Positions 45,640-53,531 of a stretch of DNA of 53,697 bases are shown here, piece by piece. The DNA is from Candidatus Rokuibacteriota bacterium (GTDB lineage Bacteria > Methylomirabilota > Methylomirabilia > Rokubacteriales > CSP1-6), in assembly GCA_030647435.1 (NCBI GenBank), contig JAUSJX010000073.1:1-53697 (forward strand). Direction: 5' to 3'. The position numbers were made by a program, and so were the translations under genes. Each line of letters starts with the position of its first letter. The first letter of the stretch is position 1. The notes beneath the pieces were generated by a model, which searched no databases, had not been told where the DNA came from, and saw only the letters and a program-made list of their open reading frames with translations.

Positions 45640-48600
45640 CTAGTGGAAGTCGTGGGACGGTACCTGCCGCAGCCGGTGGTGGAGCGGATGGAGCCGTCCG
45701 GCGCGGACCGAGATGACCCCTTCGCGGTGCTCGAGCGCCCCCTCGACCCAGAGAAAGGGTTCGCCCACCAGCATGAGCCGGCAGCGCCGGAAGAGGGACG
45801 GGGGCACCACCACGTTGACGAGTCCGCTCTCGTCCTCAAGGTTCAGGAAAACGAAACCCTTGGCGGTGCCGGGCCGCTGGCGCACCACCACCGCTCCCGC
45901 GACACGGACCGGCGCGCCGTGCCGCATCCCCCGAAGATCGGCGGCTCGGGCCACGCCCAGGCGCCTAAGCCGGGCCCGGTGAAAGACCATGGGGTGCGGG
46001 CCCAGGGTGAGCCCCGTGCCCTCGTAATCGGCCACCAACGCCTCGGACGGCGTCATGGGTGGAAGCGGGGGTGGAAGCGGGGGTGGGAGCGGGGGTGGGA
46101 GCGGGGGCGAAAGCGGCGATGACCCGGCCGGCGCGCGAAGATCAACGTAGAGCGGACCCGATGGCCGCGCCGCTCTCTCGATCTCCCAGAGCGCCGCGCG
46201 GCGCTCGAGGCCGAGGCTTCCGAGCGCGCCGATCTCGGCCAGCCTGGCCACCTCGTCCCTGTGAAGCCCGGCGCGCCTGACGAGATCGTCGGCGGAGGAA
46301 AACGGCCGCTCGCGCTCCATGAGCCGCCCCGCCTCCTCGCGCAGCCCGCGGACATAGCGAAGCCCGAGCCGCACGGTCCCGTCGGCCTCGATGGCGCAGA
46401 GCCAGTCCGAGTGGTTGATGTCCACCGGTCGGATCACCTGCCCGTGGCGCGCGGCATCTCCCACGATGGTGGCGGGGTGGTAGAAGCCCATGGGCTGGTT
46501 GTTGAGCAGCGCCGCGTAGAAGGCCGCCGGGTGATGCGCCTTGAGATACGCGCTGGCATAGGCCAGGAGCGCGAAGCTGGCGGCGTGCGAGTTGTGGACG
46601 ACGAGGCCATTGGCGACAAAATTGCGATCGCCTTCGACGCTGAGGTCGTACGTTTCGTGTAAGCCTACACGTTCGATAGCGACGATTCGATCCCAGTAAA
46701 GATCGGATTCAGCCAAGCACTTCAATTCGTTGGATTGAAAATATTGAGCCAACCTGCCAATCGTCCATCGCCGGTATCCACGCTTCGCTCTGTCCGGAGA
46801 GCAAATAGCGCGCATCGACAGCCCCGTCGCCTCTGCCATGCTCTCCCACGTCACACTCCGCTGCTGACGCGCGCGATCAATCACCGCCTTGATCTCGACA
46901 GGAATGACATCACGAGAGGATCGATCTTCTACGGCCATATCAGCAATGACCTTGGCAAGCTCGCGCTTCCGTCCAATCAAGAAACGACGGGCGATCTTCC
47001 GATAAAAAAGTCGCAAATTCTCTTGGCCCGTAACAGTGACGACAAAACCTGTCACCGTCCGGCCCCGATATGGGCGGACGCGCTTGTAGAGGCGCGCCAT
47101 GATCCCCAGACGGAGGAGAAGATGTCGGACATCCTCCGATAAACGGGATGAAGCAGTGTCATACGACACATGACCTGTCCGTGAAAACGATCCATCTCCC
47201 TCCCAGAGCCGCGCGAGAAAGAGCCCCACATCGCTTGCGTGGAGGCCGAACACCGTATCAGGCACGTGCTTCCCTCGTGAATCGAGCCCCCAGAGACCAA
47301 GCTCTTTGAGCCATTCGACAACTCCGGCCGCTCGTGCCCTGTCACGGCGCCGAACGTGCACGCTATAGCAGCTCTTGTGGCGGGCAACCGTCGCGCGTGT
47401 ATTTGGGAACTTTTCCACGGCTCTCACATACTCATCGCAGTATTGCGAGTCAGTTGTGTAGAAGTACGGTGTAGACGGATGGCACAGGTTGCCCTCGGCG
47501 ATGAGATCCGCCAGAACGATCAGCCAGTGGCGAGACCACCGCTGGCGCCCGAGAGGAGGTAATGCGCGGATCGCCGCTATGTGATCACCCAGACGGAGGT
47601 CGTGGAGCGGGCGCCAGCCGCCCATGGTGAGCAGGGGGTGCTCCGCAGTCACCGTGATCGTCCGCCCAGAGGCGGTACGGACGCGGTAGACCATGCGGCG
47701 CCCGCTGGATGTGGCTTTGAGAATGCGACGCTTTCGGATCTTCATGTCTGTATCGCAGGCGAGGGTGTGACAGATTCTCTCGCGGCCTTTCACGACATCT
47801 TCGATCCGCACCAGGTGCCCGGTATCGGCATCGACCACACGCGTCTCGCCGACGACGCACTCCGGGAAGCCGTACAGGGCGAAGGAGGTGATCGCGCGCA
47901 CGATGGCCTCCGCCGCCTCGCCCGTGATCCCCTGCCCCGCCATGCCGGCGCGGAGCTTCCGCTCCACCTCGTCCATGGCCTGCTTGCGGCGCTTGAAGCC
48001 GAAGGCGCGCCGCAATTCCTCCGCCTCGCCGCCGGTGAAACCCGCCGTCGCCATGGCCATGCGCAGGAGCTGCTCCTGGAAGAGCGGCACGCCGAGCGTG
48101 CGCTTGAGGATGGGCTCGAGCGCCGGATGCGGCACGGTCACGGGCTCGCGCCCCGCGCGGCGCCTGAGATACGGGTGCACCATGTCGCCCACGATGGGCC
48201 CGGGACGGATGATGGCCACCTGCACCACGAGGTCGTAGAAGCACTCGGGCTTAAGGCGCGGCAGGGTCGCCATCTGGGCGCGGCTCTCCACCTGGAAGAC
48301 GCCGATGGTGTCGGCCTTCTTGAGCATGGCGTAGACCGTGGGGTCGTCGGGCGGCAGGTGAGCCAGGTCCACGTGGCCGCCGCGGCGGCGGATCATCCCG
48401 AGCGCGTCCTCGAGGAGCGCCATCATCCCGAGCCCCAGGAGATCCACCTTGATCATGCCCATGGCCGCGCAGTCGTCCTTGTCCCACTGCACGACCGAGC
48501 GCCCGGGCATGGCGGCCGGCTCGAGCGGGACCACGCCGTCGAGCCGTCCGGCGCAGATGACCATGCCGCCCGAGTGCTGGCCGAGATGGCGCGGCAGGTC

Positions 48601-50055
48601 CTGGATGGCCGTCCAGAGATGGGCGAAGTGGCGCATGACCGGCTCCCCGGGATCGCAGCCGACCTCGCGGAGGTGGACCAGGAGCGTGTCGCCCGGATCC
48701 TTGTATTCCCAGTCGCTGACGAGCCCCGACAACCGGTCGCAGAGGGCGGCGGGGAGCGCCAAGACCTTGCCTACCTCCCGCGCCGCGCTCCTGCCCCGGT
48801 AGGTGATGACATTGGCCGTCATGGCCGCGCCCAGGCGCCCGTAGCGCTCGTAGACGTACTGGATGACCCGCTCGCGCCGGTCTCCGCTCGGCAGGTCGAG
48901 GTCGATGTCGGGCCACTCGCCGCGCTCCTCGGAGAGGAAGCGCTCGAAGAGAAGCTCCATCCCCACCGGATCGACGGCCGTGATCCCGAGCGCATAGCAC
49001 ACGGCGCTGTTGGCCGCCGAGCCCCGCCCCTGCACTAGGATGTCGTGGCGGCGGCAGTATTCGACCAGGTCCCAGACGATCAGGAAGTAGCCCGCCAGGT
49101 CGAGGCGGCCGATGAGGTCGATCTCGCGTTCGATCTGTCTTCGCGCGCGCCCGCGGAGCGGTCCCGTGCCGTAGCGCGTCGCCGCGCCTTTCTCGCAGAG
49201 GGCGCGGAGGAAGCCGACCGGCGTCTGGCCCGGCGGCAGCGGGTAGTCGGGGAAGCGGTAGCCCAGGTGCTTGAGCGTGAAGCCGAGCCGCAATGCCAGC
49301 TCGCCGCTATTGGCCACGGCCGCCGGGCAGTCGGCGAAGAGCCGCTCCATCTCGCGCGCGGGCTTGAGAAAGCGCTCGCTGTTGCGCGCGAGCAGCCTGC
49401 CCGCCTGTGACAGCGTCATGCCGTGGCGGATGCAGGTCAGCGTGTCCAGCAGCGGCCGATCCCCGCGTTGAGCCATGAGCGGGGCGTTACTGGCGAGGAG
49501 CGGCAGCCCCAGCCGCTCCGCTTCCGCGTTCAGCCACTCGTTGTGCACCTCCTGCTCGCGTTCGAGCGCGCGCTGGAGCTCGGCGTAGACGCCGAAGCGG
49601 CCGAAGAGGCCGGCGAGCCTGTCGAGCGTCGCGCGCGCGGCCTCATGGCCGTCACGGATGAGCCGCCGGGCCACGGGACCTTCAACGCCTCCCGTGAGAC
49701 AGACGAGCCCGCCGGCGTGCTCTTCGAGATCGTCCCAGCCGGCTAGGCCCTCACCCTTGGGCGCACGCATCTTGATCCGCGTCAGCAGGCGGCAGAGGTT
49801 TTTGTAGCCCTCACGGTCCTCCACGAGGAGCGGCAGCCTGCCGCCGTCCCGCATGCCGACCTCGGCGCCGACGAGCGGCGTGATCCCGAGGCGCGTGCAG
49901 GCGCCGTAGAAGCGCGGCGCCCCGTAGACGCCGTCCTGGTCCACGAGGGCGAGAGCGGGCTGGCCGAGGGCGGCGGCCCGCTCGGCCAGCGCCTCGGGCA
50001 GGACGGCCGCTTCGAGGAAGCTGAATGCGCTCTTGGCGTGCAGCTCGACGAACAT
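45640..50055 (-). CDS. dnaE2: Error-prone DNA polymerase DnaE2 (ImuC) interrupted by an intein
   Basis: C-family translesion polymerase of the SOS mutasome. 1471 aa precursor; 1048 aa after removal of the intein (residues 733-1155), normal for DnaE2. N-terminal PHP domain (MFVELHAKSAFSFLEAAVLP), palm aspartates in EWPDIDLDLPSGDR, then KRRKQAMDEV and YGFPE|SHAASFALLAYASAY around the intein site, OB-fold (GAVVVRQRPGTAKGFVFLNL) at the C-terminus. A PLPP repeat (46058-46117) sits in the linker before the OB domain. Start at the internal ATG 50055. It is separated from imuB by opposite-strand hicB/hicA. Confidence 0.95.
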   Translation of the reverse strand: MFVELHAKSAFSFLEAAVLPEALAERAAALGQPALALVDQDGVYGAPRFYGACTRLGITPLVGAEVGMRDGGRLPLLVEDREGYKNLCRLLTRIKMRAPKGEGLAGWDDLEEHAGGLVCLTGGVEGPVARRLIRDGHEAARATLDRLAGLFGRFGVYAELQRALEREQEVHNEWLNAEAERLGLPLLASNAPLMAQRGDRPLLDTLTCIRHGMTLSQAGRLLARNSERFLKPAREMERLFADCPAAVANSGELALRLGFTLKHLGYRFPDYPLPPGQTPVGFLRALCEKGAATRYGTGPLRGRARRQIEREIDLIGRLDLAGYFLIVWDLVEYCRRHDILVQGRGSAANSAVCYALGITAVDPVGMELLFERFLSEERGEWPDIDLDLPSGDRRERVIQYVYERYGRLGAAMTANVITYRGRSAAREVGKVLALPAALCDRLSGLVSDWEYKDPGDTLLVHLREVGCDPGEPVMRHFAHLWTAIQDLPRHLGQHSGGMVICAGRLDGVVPLEPAAMPGRSVVQWDKDDCAAMGMIKVDLLGLGMMALLEDALGMIRRRGGHVDLAHLPPDDPTVYAMLKKADTIGVFQVESRAQMATLPRLKPECFYDLVVQVAIIRPGPIVGDMVHPYLRRRAGREPVTVPHPALEPILKRTLGVPLFQEQLLRMAMATAGFTGGEAEELRRAFGFKRRKQAMDEVERKLRAGMAGQGITGEAAEAIVRAITSFALYGFPECVVGETRVVDADTGHLVRIEDVVKGRERICHTLACDTDMKIRKRRILKATSSGRRMVYRVRTASGRTITVTAEHPLLTMGGWRPLHDLRLGDHIAAIRALPPLGRQRWSRHWLIVLADLIAEGNLCHPSTPYFYTTDSQYCDEYVRAVEKFPNTRATVARHKSCYSVHVRRRDRARAAGVVEWLKELGLWGLDSRGKHVPDTVFGLHASDVGLFLARLWEGDGSFSRTGHVSYDTASSRLSEDVRHLLLRLGIMARLYKRVRPYRGRTVTGFVVTVTGQENLRLFYRKIARRFLIGRKRELAKVIADMAVEDRSSRDVIPVEIKAVIDRARQQRSVTWESMAEATGLSMRAICSPDRAKRGYRRWTIGRLAQYFQSNELKCLAESDLYWDRIVAIERVGLHETYDLSVEGDRNFVANGLVVHNSHAASFALLAYASAYLKAHHPAAFYAALLNNQPMGFYHPATIVGDAARHGQVIRPVDINHSDWLCAIEADGTVRLGLRYVRGLREEAGRLMERERPFSSADDLVRRAGLHRDEVARLAEIGALGSLGLERRAALWEIERAARPSGPLYVDLRAPAGSSPLSPPLPPPLPPPLPPPLPPMTPSEALVADYEGTGLTLGPHPMVFHRARLRRLGVARAADLRGMRHGAPVRVAGAVVVRQRPGTAKGFVFLNLEDESGLVNVVVPPSLFRRCRLMLVGEPFLWVEGALEHREGVISVRAGRLHPLHHRLRQVPSHDFH
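46058..46117 (-). repeat. 12-bp minisatellite coding (PLPP)n in DnaE2
   Basis: Four near-identical 12-bp units (46058-46105; GGTGGAAGCGGG/GGTGGGAGCGGG) plus a diverged fifth. It encodes PPLPPPLPPPLPPPLPP, a rigid linker between the polymerase body and the C-terminal OB domain. Copy number could vary in frame by slippage. Confidence 0.85.
46591..47859 (-). other. Intein with LAGLIDADG homing endonuclease, inside DnaE2
   Basis: 423 residues in frame. N-terminal nucleophile Cys (CVVGETRVVDADTG; block A), block B TVTAEHPLLT, two dodecapeptides LIVLADLIAEGNL and GLFLARLWEGDGSF with the acidic residues kept, block F YDLSVEGDRNFVANG, and block G LVVHN followed by extein Ser (HN|S). All residues needed for Cys-type splicing are present and both endonuclease acids remain, so it may be active. 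The insertion site is the highly conserved GFPE|SHAASF motif. Base composition is clearly lower in GC than the flanks, consistent with recent transfer. Confidence 0.96.
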
Positions 50056-50070
50056 GACTGGGAGTCGCGC

Positions 50071-50076
50071 TATACT
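50071..50076 (+). promoter_or_regulatory. -10 box of hicB
   Basis: TATACT, 23 nt before the hicB ATG, with a purine-rich AGGGAGGGGAGAG ribosome-binding region between. No good -35. It lies just outside the dnaE2 start on the other strand. Confidence 0.4.
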
Positions 50077-50099
50077 GGCCTGCAAAAGGGAGGGGAGAG

Positions 50100-50330
50100 A
50101 TGCTCCAACACACGATCAAGGCCGTGATTCGTCCAGGAGAACAGTCGGGATACGTGGCGGAATGCCCCGAGATCCCGGTAGTTACTCAGGGCCTCACGCT
50201 GGACGAGGTCACTCGAAACCTTCAGGAAGCCGTCGCTCTCCATCTGGCTGATGAGGACCTGTCCGCCTTGGGGCTTGCCCCCAACCCCACCGTTGTCGTA
50301 ACGATGGAGCTCTCGCCCACGCATGCCTAA
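50100..50330 (+). CDS. HicB-like antitoxin
   Basis: 76 aa. Core AVIRPGEQSGYVAECPEIPV followed by VTQGLTLDEVTRNLQEAVALHL is the HicB/UPF0150 partial RNase H fold. It lacks a DNA-binding extension, so it is the short form. Good ribosome-binding site and intact frame. It overlaps the decayed hicA by 8 nt. Lies between dnaE2 and imuB on the opposite strand, splitting the mutagenesis cassette. Confidence 0.82.
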   Translation: MLQHTIKAVIRPGEQSGYVAECPEIPVVTQGLTLDEVTRNLQEAVALHLADEDLSALGLAPNPTVVVTMELSPTHA

Positions 50331-50540
50331 GCTCCGCCGCCTCTCAGGCGCGGAGATCGTTGCGATCCTTGGCCGCTTCGGTTTCACGATCCACGACGGA
50401 CTCTTGCCGACGGCACAACCGAGACCCTCACGGTCCCGACACACCATGAACTGGACACGGGAACGTGCCGCGCAATCCTCCGACAGGCCGGCCGGTTCAT
50501 ACCTGAAGAAGATCTCCGTCCACATTTCTACTCCCCCTAA
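50323..50540 (+). pseudogene. Decayed HicA-like toxin, catalytic His segment deleted and frame lost
   Basis: Starts MPKLRRLSGAEIVAILGRFG and continues FTIH, the HicA N-terminus. It then jumps to a different frame that reads ADGTTETLTVPTHHELDTGT and CRAILRQAGRFIPEEDL, the HicA C-terminus, ending at TAA 50540. The stretch of about 10-12 residues with the catalytic GSH motif, normally between these parts, is missing. The original frame runs on to a stop at 50544 as nonsense. So the toxin is almost surely dead while its antitoxin survives. Confidence 0.8.
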
Positions 50541-50547
50541 GTAGGGT

Positions 50548-50579
50548 CCCCTCACCCTTCTTCCCTTTGGGGTGAGGGG
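50548..50579 (-). terminator. Hairpin between imuB and hicA remnant
   Basis: CCCCTCACCC (50548-50557), 12-nt loop, GGGTGAGGGG (50570-50579), ending right at the imuB stop codon. It is between convergent genes and could stop transcription from both sides, although neither strand has a strong T-run. Confidence 0.5.
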
Positions 50580-51959
50580 TCAGTCATAGACGGCTTCGAG
50601 GCGCCAGCCGCGGCCGTCGCGCGCGAGCCGGCAGAGCGTGCCGTCGTCGAGCTCCACGTCCCACTCGTCCTGGACGAAGGGCGCTTCCGTCCACCACTCG
50701 CCCGACACGCGCCACGGCCCCGCGCCCGCGATGATCCGCCCCGCGAGCCCGGCGGCGCGGAGGTGGGCGGGCGCCCCCGCATCAACCGTCACCTCTACCG
50801 GCCTCGGCGGCCGCATGCGGCGAACGGCCAGAATAGCCCCCTGACTATTCAGCCCTCGCCTCACGGCTTCGCCCTTCGGCTCGAACTGCGGCCCTCTCCC
50901 CCGGTGGGGGAGAGGGTTTCGATTTTCCTCTGGAAGGGTTCGACCCCCCTCTCCCTCCTGGGGAGAGGGCTGGGGTGAGGGGAGAAGAAACGGTGTCATC
51001 CGATGGGCGTCGGGCCGGTGGCTGTCCACCAACACCGGCGAGCCGATACCGGGCGCTTCCACGAGGGCGGCGAGACGCGCCAGCGTGGCCGTGAGCAGGC
51101 GCGGGCTCGGGCGCGGCGGCTCGTCGAGGCGCGGCTGGATATTCCCCACGCGCACGGGACGCGCGCGGAGCGTGATCGCCTCCACGGCGGCGCCCGGGGG
51201 CCGCGCCGCGAGCGAGGCGCGCAGGAGCGCGGCGGCGGCGACGGGATCGGCGAGCGGCGCCGCCGGCGCGCAGTCGCCCTCATGCACCGTCCGGTCGGCC
51301 AGCCGGCAGGTCCACTCGAAGGCGTCGGCCGAGAGCTCGTAGCGGCGCAGCCGCGCGCAGAGCATCTCGGCCAGGCCCGCGACGAGATCGCCGAGCGGCT
51401 CGAGAGCCTCGACGCCCCAAGGGCAATCCGCCGACTCTTCGAAGACCGGCGGCGGCGTCCAGAGGCGAAGCGGCGTCGCATCTTCGCCGCGCGCCAGCCG
51501 CTGAAGCCGCGGCCCCTCGCCGCCGAGCCGCTCCGCGAGCCCGCGCGAAGGCAGGTCGGCCAATTCGCCGAGAGTGCGGATGCCCCAGCGATCGAGGCGC
51601 GCCGTCATCTCGGGGCCTAAGTCGAGCAAGACCAGCGGCGCGGGGCCGAGCCAGCGGGCATCCAGGCCCGGCGGAACGATAGTGACGTCGCCGCCGGCGC
51701 GGGCCGCGAAGCGGGCGCCGGCGCGGCTGCCCGCGACCCCGACCCGCGCCGCCGCGCCGCGCTCGCGGGCGGCGCGGTGGAGCCGGCGCGCGATCTCCTC
51801 TTCACCGCCCCACAGCCTCTCGAGCCCGCCGAGGTCGAGGTAGACGATGCCCGGGCCACCGTCCTCCACCGAAGGCGAGTGGCGGAGCGCGATCTCGAGC
51901 AAGGCCGGCTTCACCCGCGGGTCGGCGCCGGGAACGAAGAGGCAGGCGATGCGCGTCAC
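50580..51959 (-). CDS. imuB: ImuB, Y-family polymerase-like mutasome protein, with an in-frame repeat insertion
   Basis: 459 aa. Inactive DinB-like protein that bridges the beta clamp, ImuA and DnaE2. N-terminus VTRIACLFVPGADPR; LDLGGLERLWGGEEE; RWGIRTLGELADLPSRGLAERLG. Around residues 325-372 an unrelated segment (SPQPSPQEGEGGRTLP... to EPKGEAVRRGLN) interrupts the usual DSHRPDAHRM...LRRMRPPRP stretch. It is translated from the dispersed repeat at 50848-50987 with no stop. The frame then resumes with AILAVRRMRPPRPVEV. GTG 51959 overlaps the imuA stop (GTGA); a GTG three codons earlier is an alternative. Confidence 0.88.
   Translation of the reverse strand: MTRIACLFVPGADPRVKPALLEIALRHSPSVEDGGPGIVYLDLGGLERLWGGEEEIARRLHRAARERGAAARVGVAGSRAGARFAARAGGDVTIVPPGLDARWLGPAPLVLLDLGPEMTARLDRWGIRTLGELADLPSRGLAERLGGEGPRLQRLARGEDATPLRLWTPPPVFEESADCPWGVEALEPLGDLVAGLAEMLCARLRRYELSADAFEWTCRLADRTVHEGDCAPAAPLADPVAAAALLRASLAARPPGAAVEAITLRARPVRVGNIQPRLDEPPRPSPRLLTATLARLAALVEAPGIGSPVLVDSHRPDAHRMTPFLLPSPQPSPQEGEGGRTLPEENRNPLPHRGRGPQFEPKGEAVRRGLNSQGAILAVRRMRPPRPVEVTVDAGAPAHLRAAGLAGRIIAGAGPWRVSGEWWTEAPFVQDEWDVELDDGTLCRLARDGRGWRLEAVYD
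50848..50987 (-). repeat. Dispersed palindromic repeat, copy C, inserted in imuB
   Basis: Contains the 38 bp at 50879-50916 that are identical to 24249-24286, including the hairpin CCCTCTCCCCC/GGGGGAGAGGG. A second hairpin follows (CCCCCTCTCCCTCC...GGGAGAGGG, about 50944-50969) and a CTCACCCCAGCC-type end. It codes for about 47 residues in frame in ImuB. Confidence 0.85.
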
Positions 51960-52591
51960 GCCCGCCACTCGATGAGCCAGGCGCGCCCGGGCGCGGCCAG
52001 GCGCGGGTCGAAGCGGGAACGGAGCACGCGGGCTTCGGAGACGAGCCCGCCAAGACGGATGCGCCGGGGCGCGCCGATCCAGCGCGCGCGCACGCGGCGC
52101 ACCGAGACCACGAACGCGGCGGCGCTACCCGTCAGGTGCCGCGGGGCGCGGACCACGACCACGGCCGCGTTCCCCGCCGCCGCGCGCTGGAGGCGCACGC
52201 CGAAGGACGGCGGCGCGGCGACGGACGCCGTGCCCCACGCCGTTCCCAAATCGAGCGCGACCGCGGCGAAGCCCGAGCAGCGCGCCAGGAGATCGGCCGC
52301 GCTCCACGCAGGCTGCAGGCGGCCGCCGCAGCGCACCCAGAGCAGCGCGCGCAGGTCGAGCCCCGCGCGCGCGGCCGTCTCAGGGTCGAATGTATCGGCA
52401 CCGTCCACGAGGGCGACCAAGCCCCCGCGCGATGCGGCACGAGCCAGGAGCGCCAGCAGCAGGCTGCCGCCTCCGGAGGATCGGGGTCCGACGATCTCGC
52501 TGAGCCGGCCTTCAGGGAAAGCATTCAGCAAGCCATCGAGCCCCTCACGATCCCACCCTGGCGGGGGCAAGGACTCGGTCGAGGTAGCCAT
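51956..52591 (-). CDS. imuA: ImuA, RecA-like mutagenesis protein
   Basis: 211 aa. RecA-like fold: FPEGRLSEIVGPRSSGGGSL in place of a Walker A loop (GPRSSGGGS), VALVDGADTFDP as the Walker B strand, and a C-terminal half (ARAPRHLTGSAAAF...). Works with ImuB and DnaE2 in damage-induced mutagenesis. GGGGAG site before the ATG at 52591. Coupled to imuB by GTGA. The upstream 60 bp are AT-rich and probably hold the promoter, but I recognise no LexA box. Confidence 0.85.
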   Translation of the reverse strand: MATSTESLPPPGWDREGLDGLLNAFPEGRLSEIVGPRSSGGGSLLLALLARAASRGGLVALVDGADTFDPETAARAGLDLRALLWVRCGGRLQPAWSAADLLARCSGFAAVALDLGTAWGTASVAAPPSFGVRLQRAAAGNAAVVVVRAPRHLTGSAAAFVVSVRRVRARWIGAPRRIRLGGLVSEARVLRSRFDPRLAAPGRAWLIEWRA

Positions 52592-52761
52592 GGCAGCTCC
52601 CCATTAACTAAAGGAGTCCCAATATTACACGTCATCTGTTTAGTATTAGCAAGCACAAGATAGTGAGGAGGCCGGCCTTGATGGACTCAGTATCTGGGGT
52701 GGCGCCTCAGCACCCACTTACGAGGTAGGCGGCTACTGAGCTGAGCAGCACGTGACAATGT
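52592..52761. promoter_or_regulatory. Non-coding divergent region between imuA and higB
   Basis: The imuA-proximal part (52600-52660) is much more AT-rich than its surroundings. On the minus strand it has TAATAT as a possible -10 and an ACTAAA/TTTAGT inverted pair about 30 bp apart. No known LexA operator (CTG-N10-CAG, GAAC-N4-GTTC or GTTC-N7-GTTC) was recognised. The rest shows nothing clear before the higB operator. Confidence 0.35.
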
Positions 52762-52777
52762 GTACCATCTCTGGTAC
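52762..52777 (+). promoter_or_regulatory. Palindromic operator of the higBA-type pair
   Basis: GTACCA-TCTC-TGGTAC: perfect 6-bp arms with a 4-bp spacer, 20 nt before the toxin reading frame. The position and symmetry fit autoregulation by the dimeric antitoxin HTH. Confidence 0.7.
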
Positions 52778-52797
52778 CTTGCGCTAGCGGACAAGCC

Positions 52798-53136
52798 CTG
52801 AAGAAGATCGCCGCGGCGTTCTATCGGACGGCGGCCGGCACTGAGCCGGTTCGCGACTGGCTCAAAGGCCTGTCGGTCGAGGAGCGCCGCGAGATCGGCG
52901 AGGACATCGCCACCGTCGAGTACGGGTGGCCCGTCGGGATGCCAGTGTGCCGGCCGCTGGGCCAGGGCCTCTGGGAGGTTCGCAGTACCCTTCCCGGCAA
53001 CCGCATCGCTCGCGTGATTTTTTGCATCGCGCAAGGGCGGATGGTGCTGTTGCACGGATTCCTGAAGAAGACGCAGAAGATTCCGAACGAGGACCTGGCC
53101 CTAGCCCGCAGACGCATGGAGGAGATCGAGCAATGA
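52798..53136 (+). CDS. HigB/Gp49-type RelE-fold toxin, CTG start
   Basis: 112 aa. From 52798 the frame reads (L/M)KKIAAAFYRTAAGTEPVRDW, then LKGLSVEERREIGEDIATVEYG, RPLGQGLWEVRSTLPGNRIA, RVIFCIAQGRMVLLHGFLKK and TQKIPNEDLALARRRMEEI. These match the phage-Gp49/HigB mRNA-interferase family over its whole length. No ATG, GTG or TTG starts the full frame; the codon at the expected place is CTG. The first ATG (52939) would delete 47 residues. Either CTG is used (reducing toxin dose) or a start mutation has disarmed it. ATGA overlap with the antitoxin. Confidence 0.8.
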   Translation: MKKIAAAFYRTAAGTEPVRDWLKGLSVEERREIGEDIATVEYGWPVGMPVCRPLGQGLWEVRSTLPGNRIARVIFCIAQGRMVLLHGFLKKTQKIPNEDLALARRRMEEIEQ

Positions 53137-53429
53137 AGAAGCGCACAACCAAGAAGGCAGATATCGGCACAGCGTTCGAAGATTTCTTGAAAGACGAAGG
53201 AACCTACGAAGCGACCCAGAGCGTTGCCATCAAGCGCGTTCTTGCCTGGCAGATCGAGAAGGCGATGAAGAAGCAGCGCCTCACCAAGGCGGAGATGGCG
53301 CGGCGGATGGAGACGAGTCGGAGCCAGCTTGACAGACTCCTCGATCCGGACAGCGACTCCGTGACTCTGGAGACACTCACTCGCGCAGCGCGCGCCATCG
53401 GCCGTCAGGTCAAACTTGAGCTTGTCTAG
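53133..53429 (+). CDS. HigA-like XRE antitoxin
   Basis: 98 aa. MKKRTTKKADIGTAFEDFLK at the start; a helix-turn-helix at about residues 56-90 (RLTKAEMARRMETSRSQLDR LL...; TLETLTRAARAIG). The toxin gene precedes the antitoxin, the order typical of higBA. GGAGG site within the toxin 3' end; coupled by ATGA. Confidence 0.85.
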   Translation: MKKRTTKKADIGTAFEDFLKDEGTYEATQSVAIKRVLAWQIEKAMKKQRLTKAEMARRMETSRSQLDRLLDPDSDSVTLETLTRAARAIGRQVKLELV

Positions 53430-53456
53430 GATCTTTCGGACAATCCGGAGGATTCG

Positions 53457-53516
53457 ATGACGCAACTGATGGACGATCTCCTACAGCTCCTACGAGGACT
53501 TCAGTGCCTGGCCTAG
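53457..53516 (+). CDS. 19-aa ORF with ribosome-binding site, doubtful
   Basis: MTQLMDDLLQLLRGLQCLA, preceded by CCGGAGGA 5 nt upstream. It is an amphipathic Leu-rich peptide directly after the antitoxin gene. It could be a small peptide or the remnant of a longer gene; there is no comparative support. Confidence 0.2.
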   Translation: MTQLMDDLLQLLRGLQCLA

Positions 53517-53531
53517 CAAGGTCGACACGCC

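Noticed and set aside
52592-52661. LexA operator upstream of imuA
   Set aside because: Expected from the SOS role, but none of the known LexA box types is present; only an AT-rich stretch with loose symmetry is visible.
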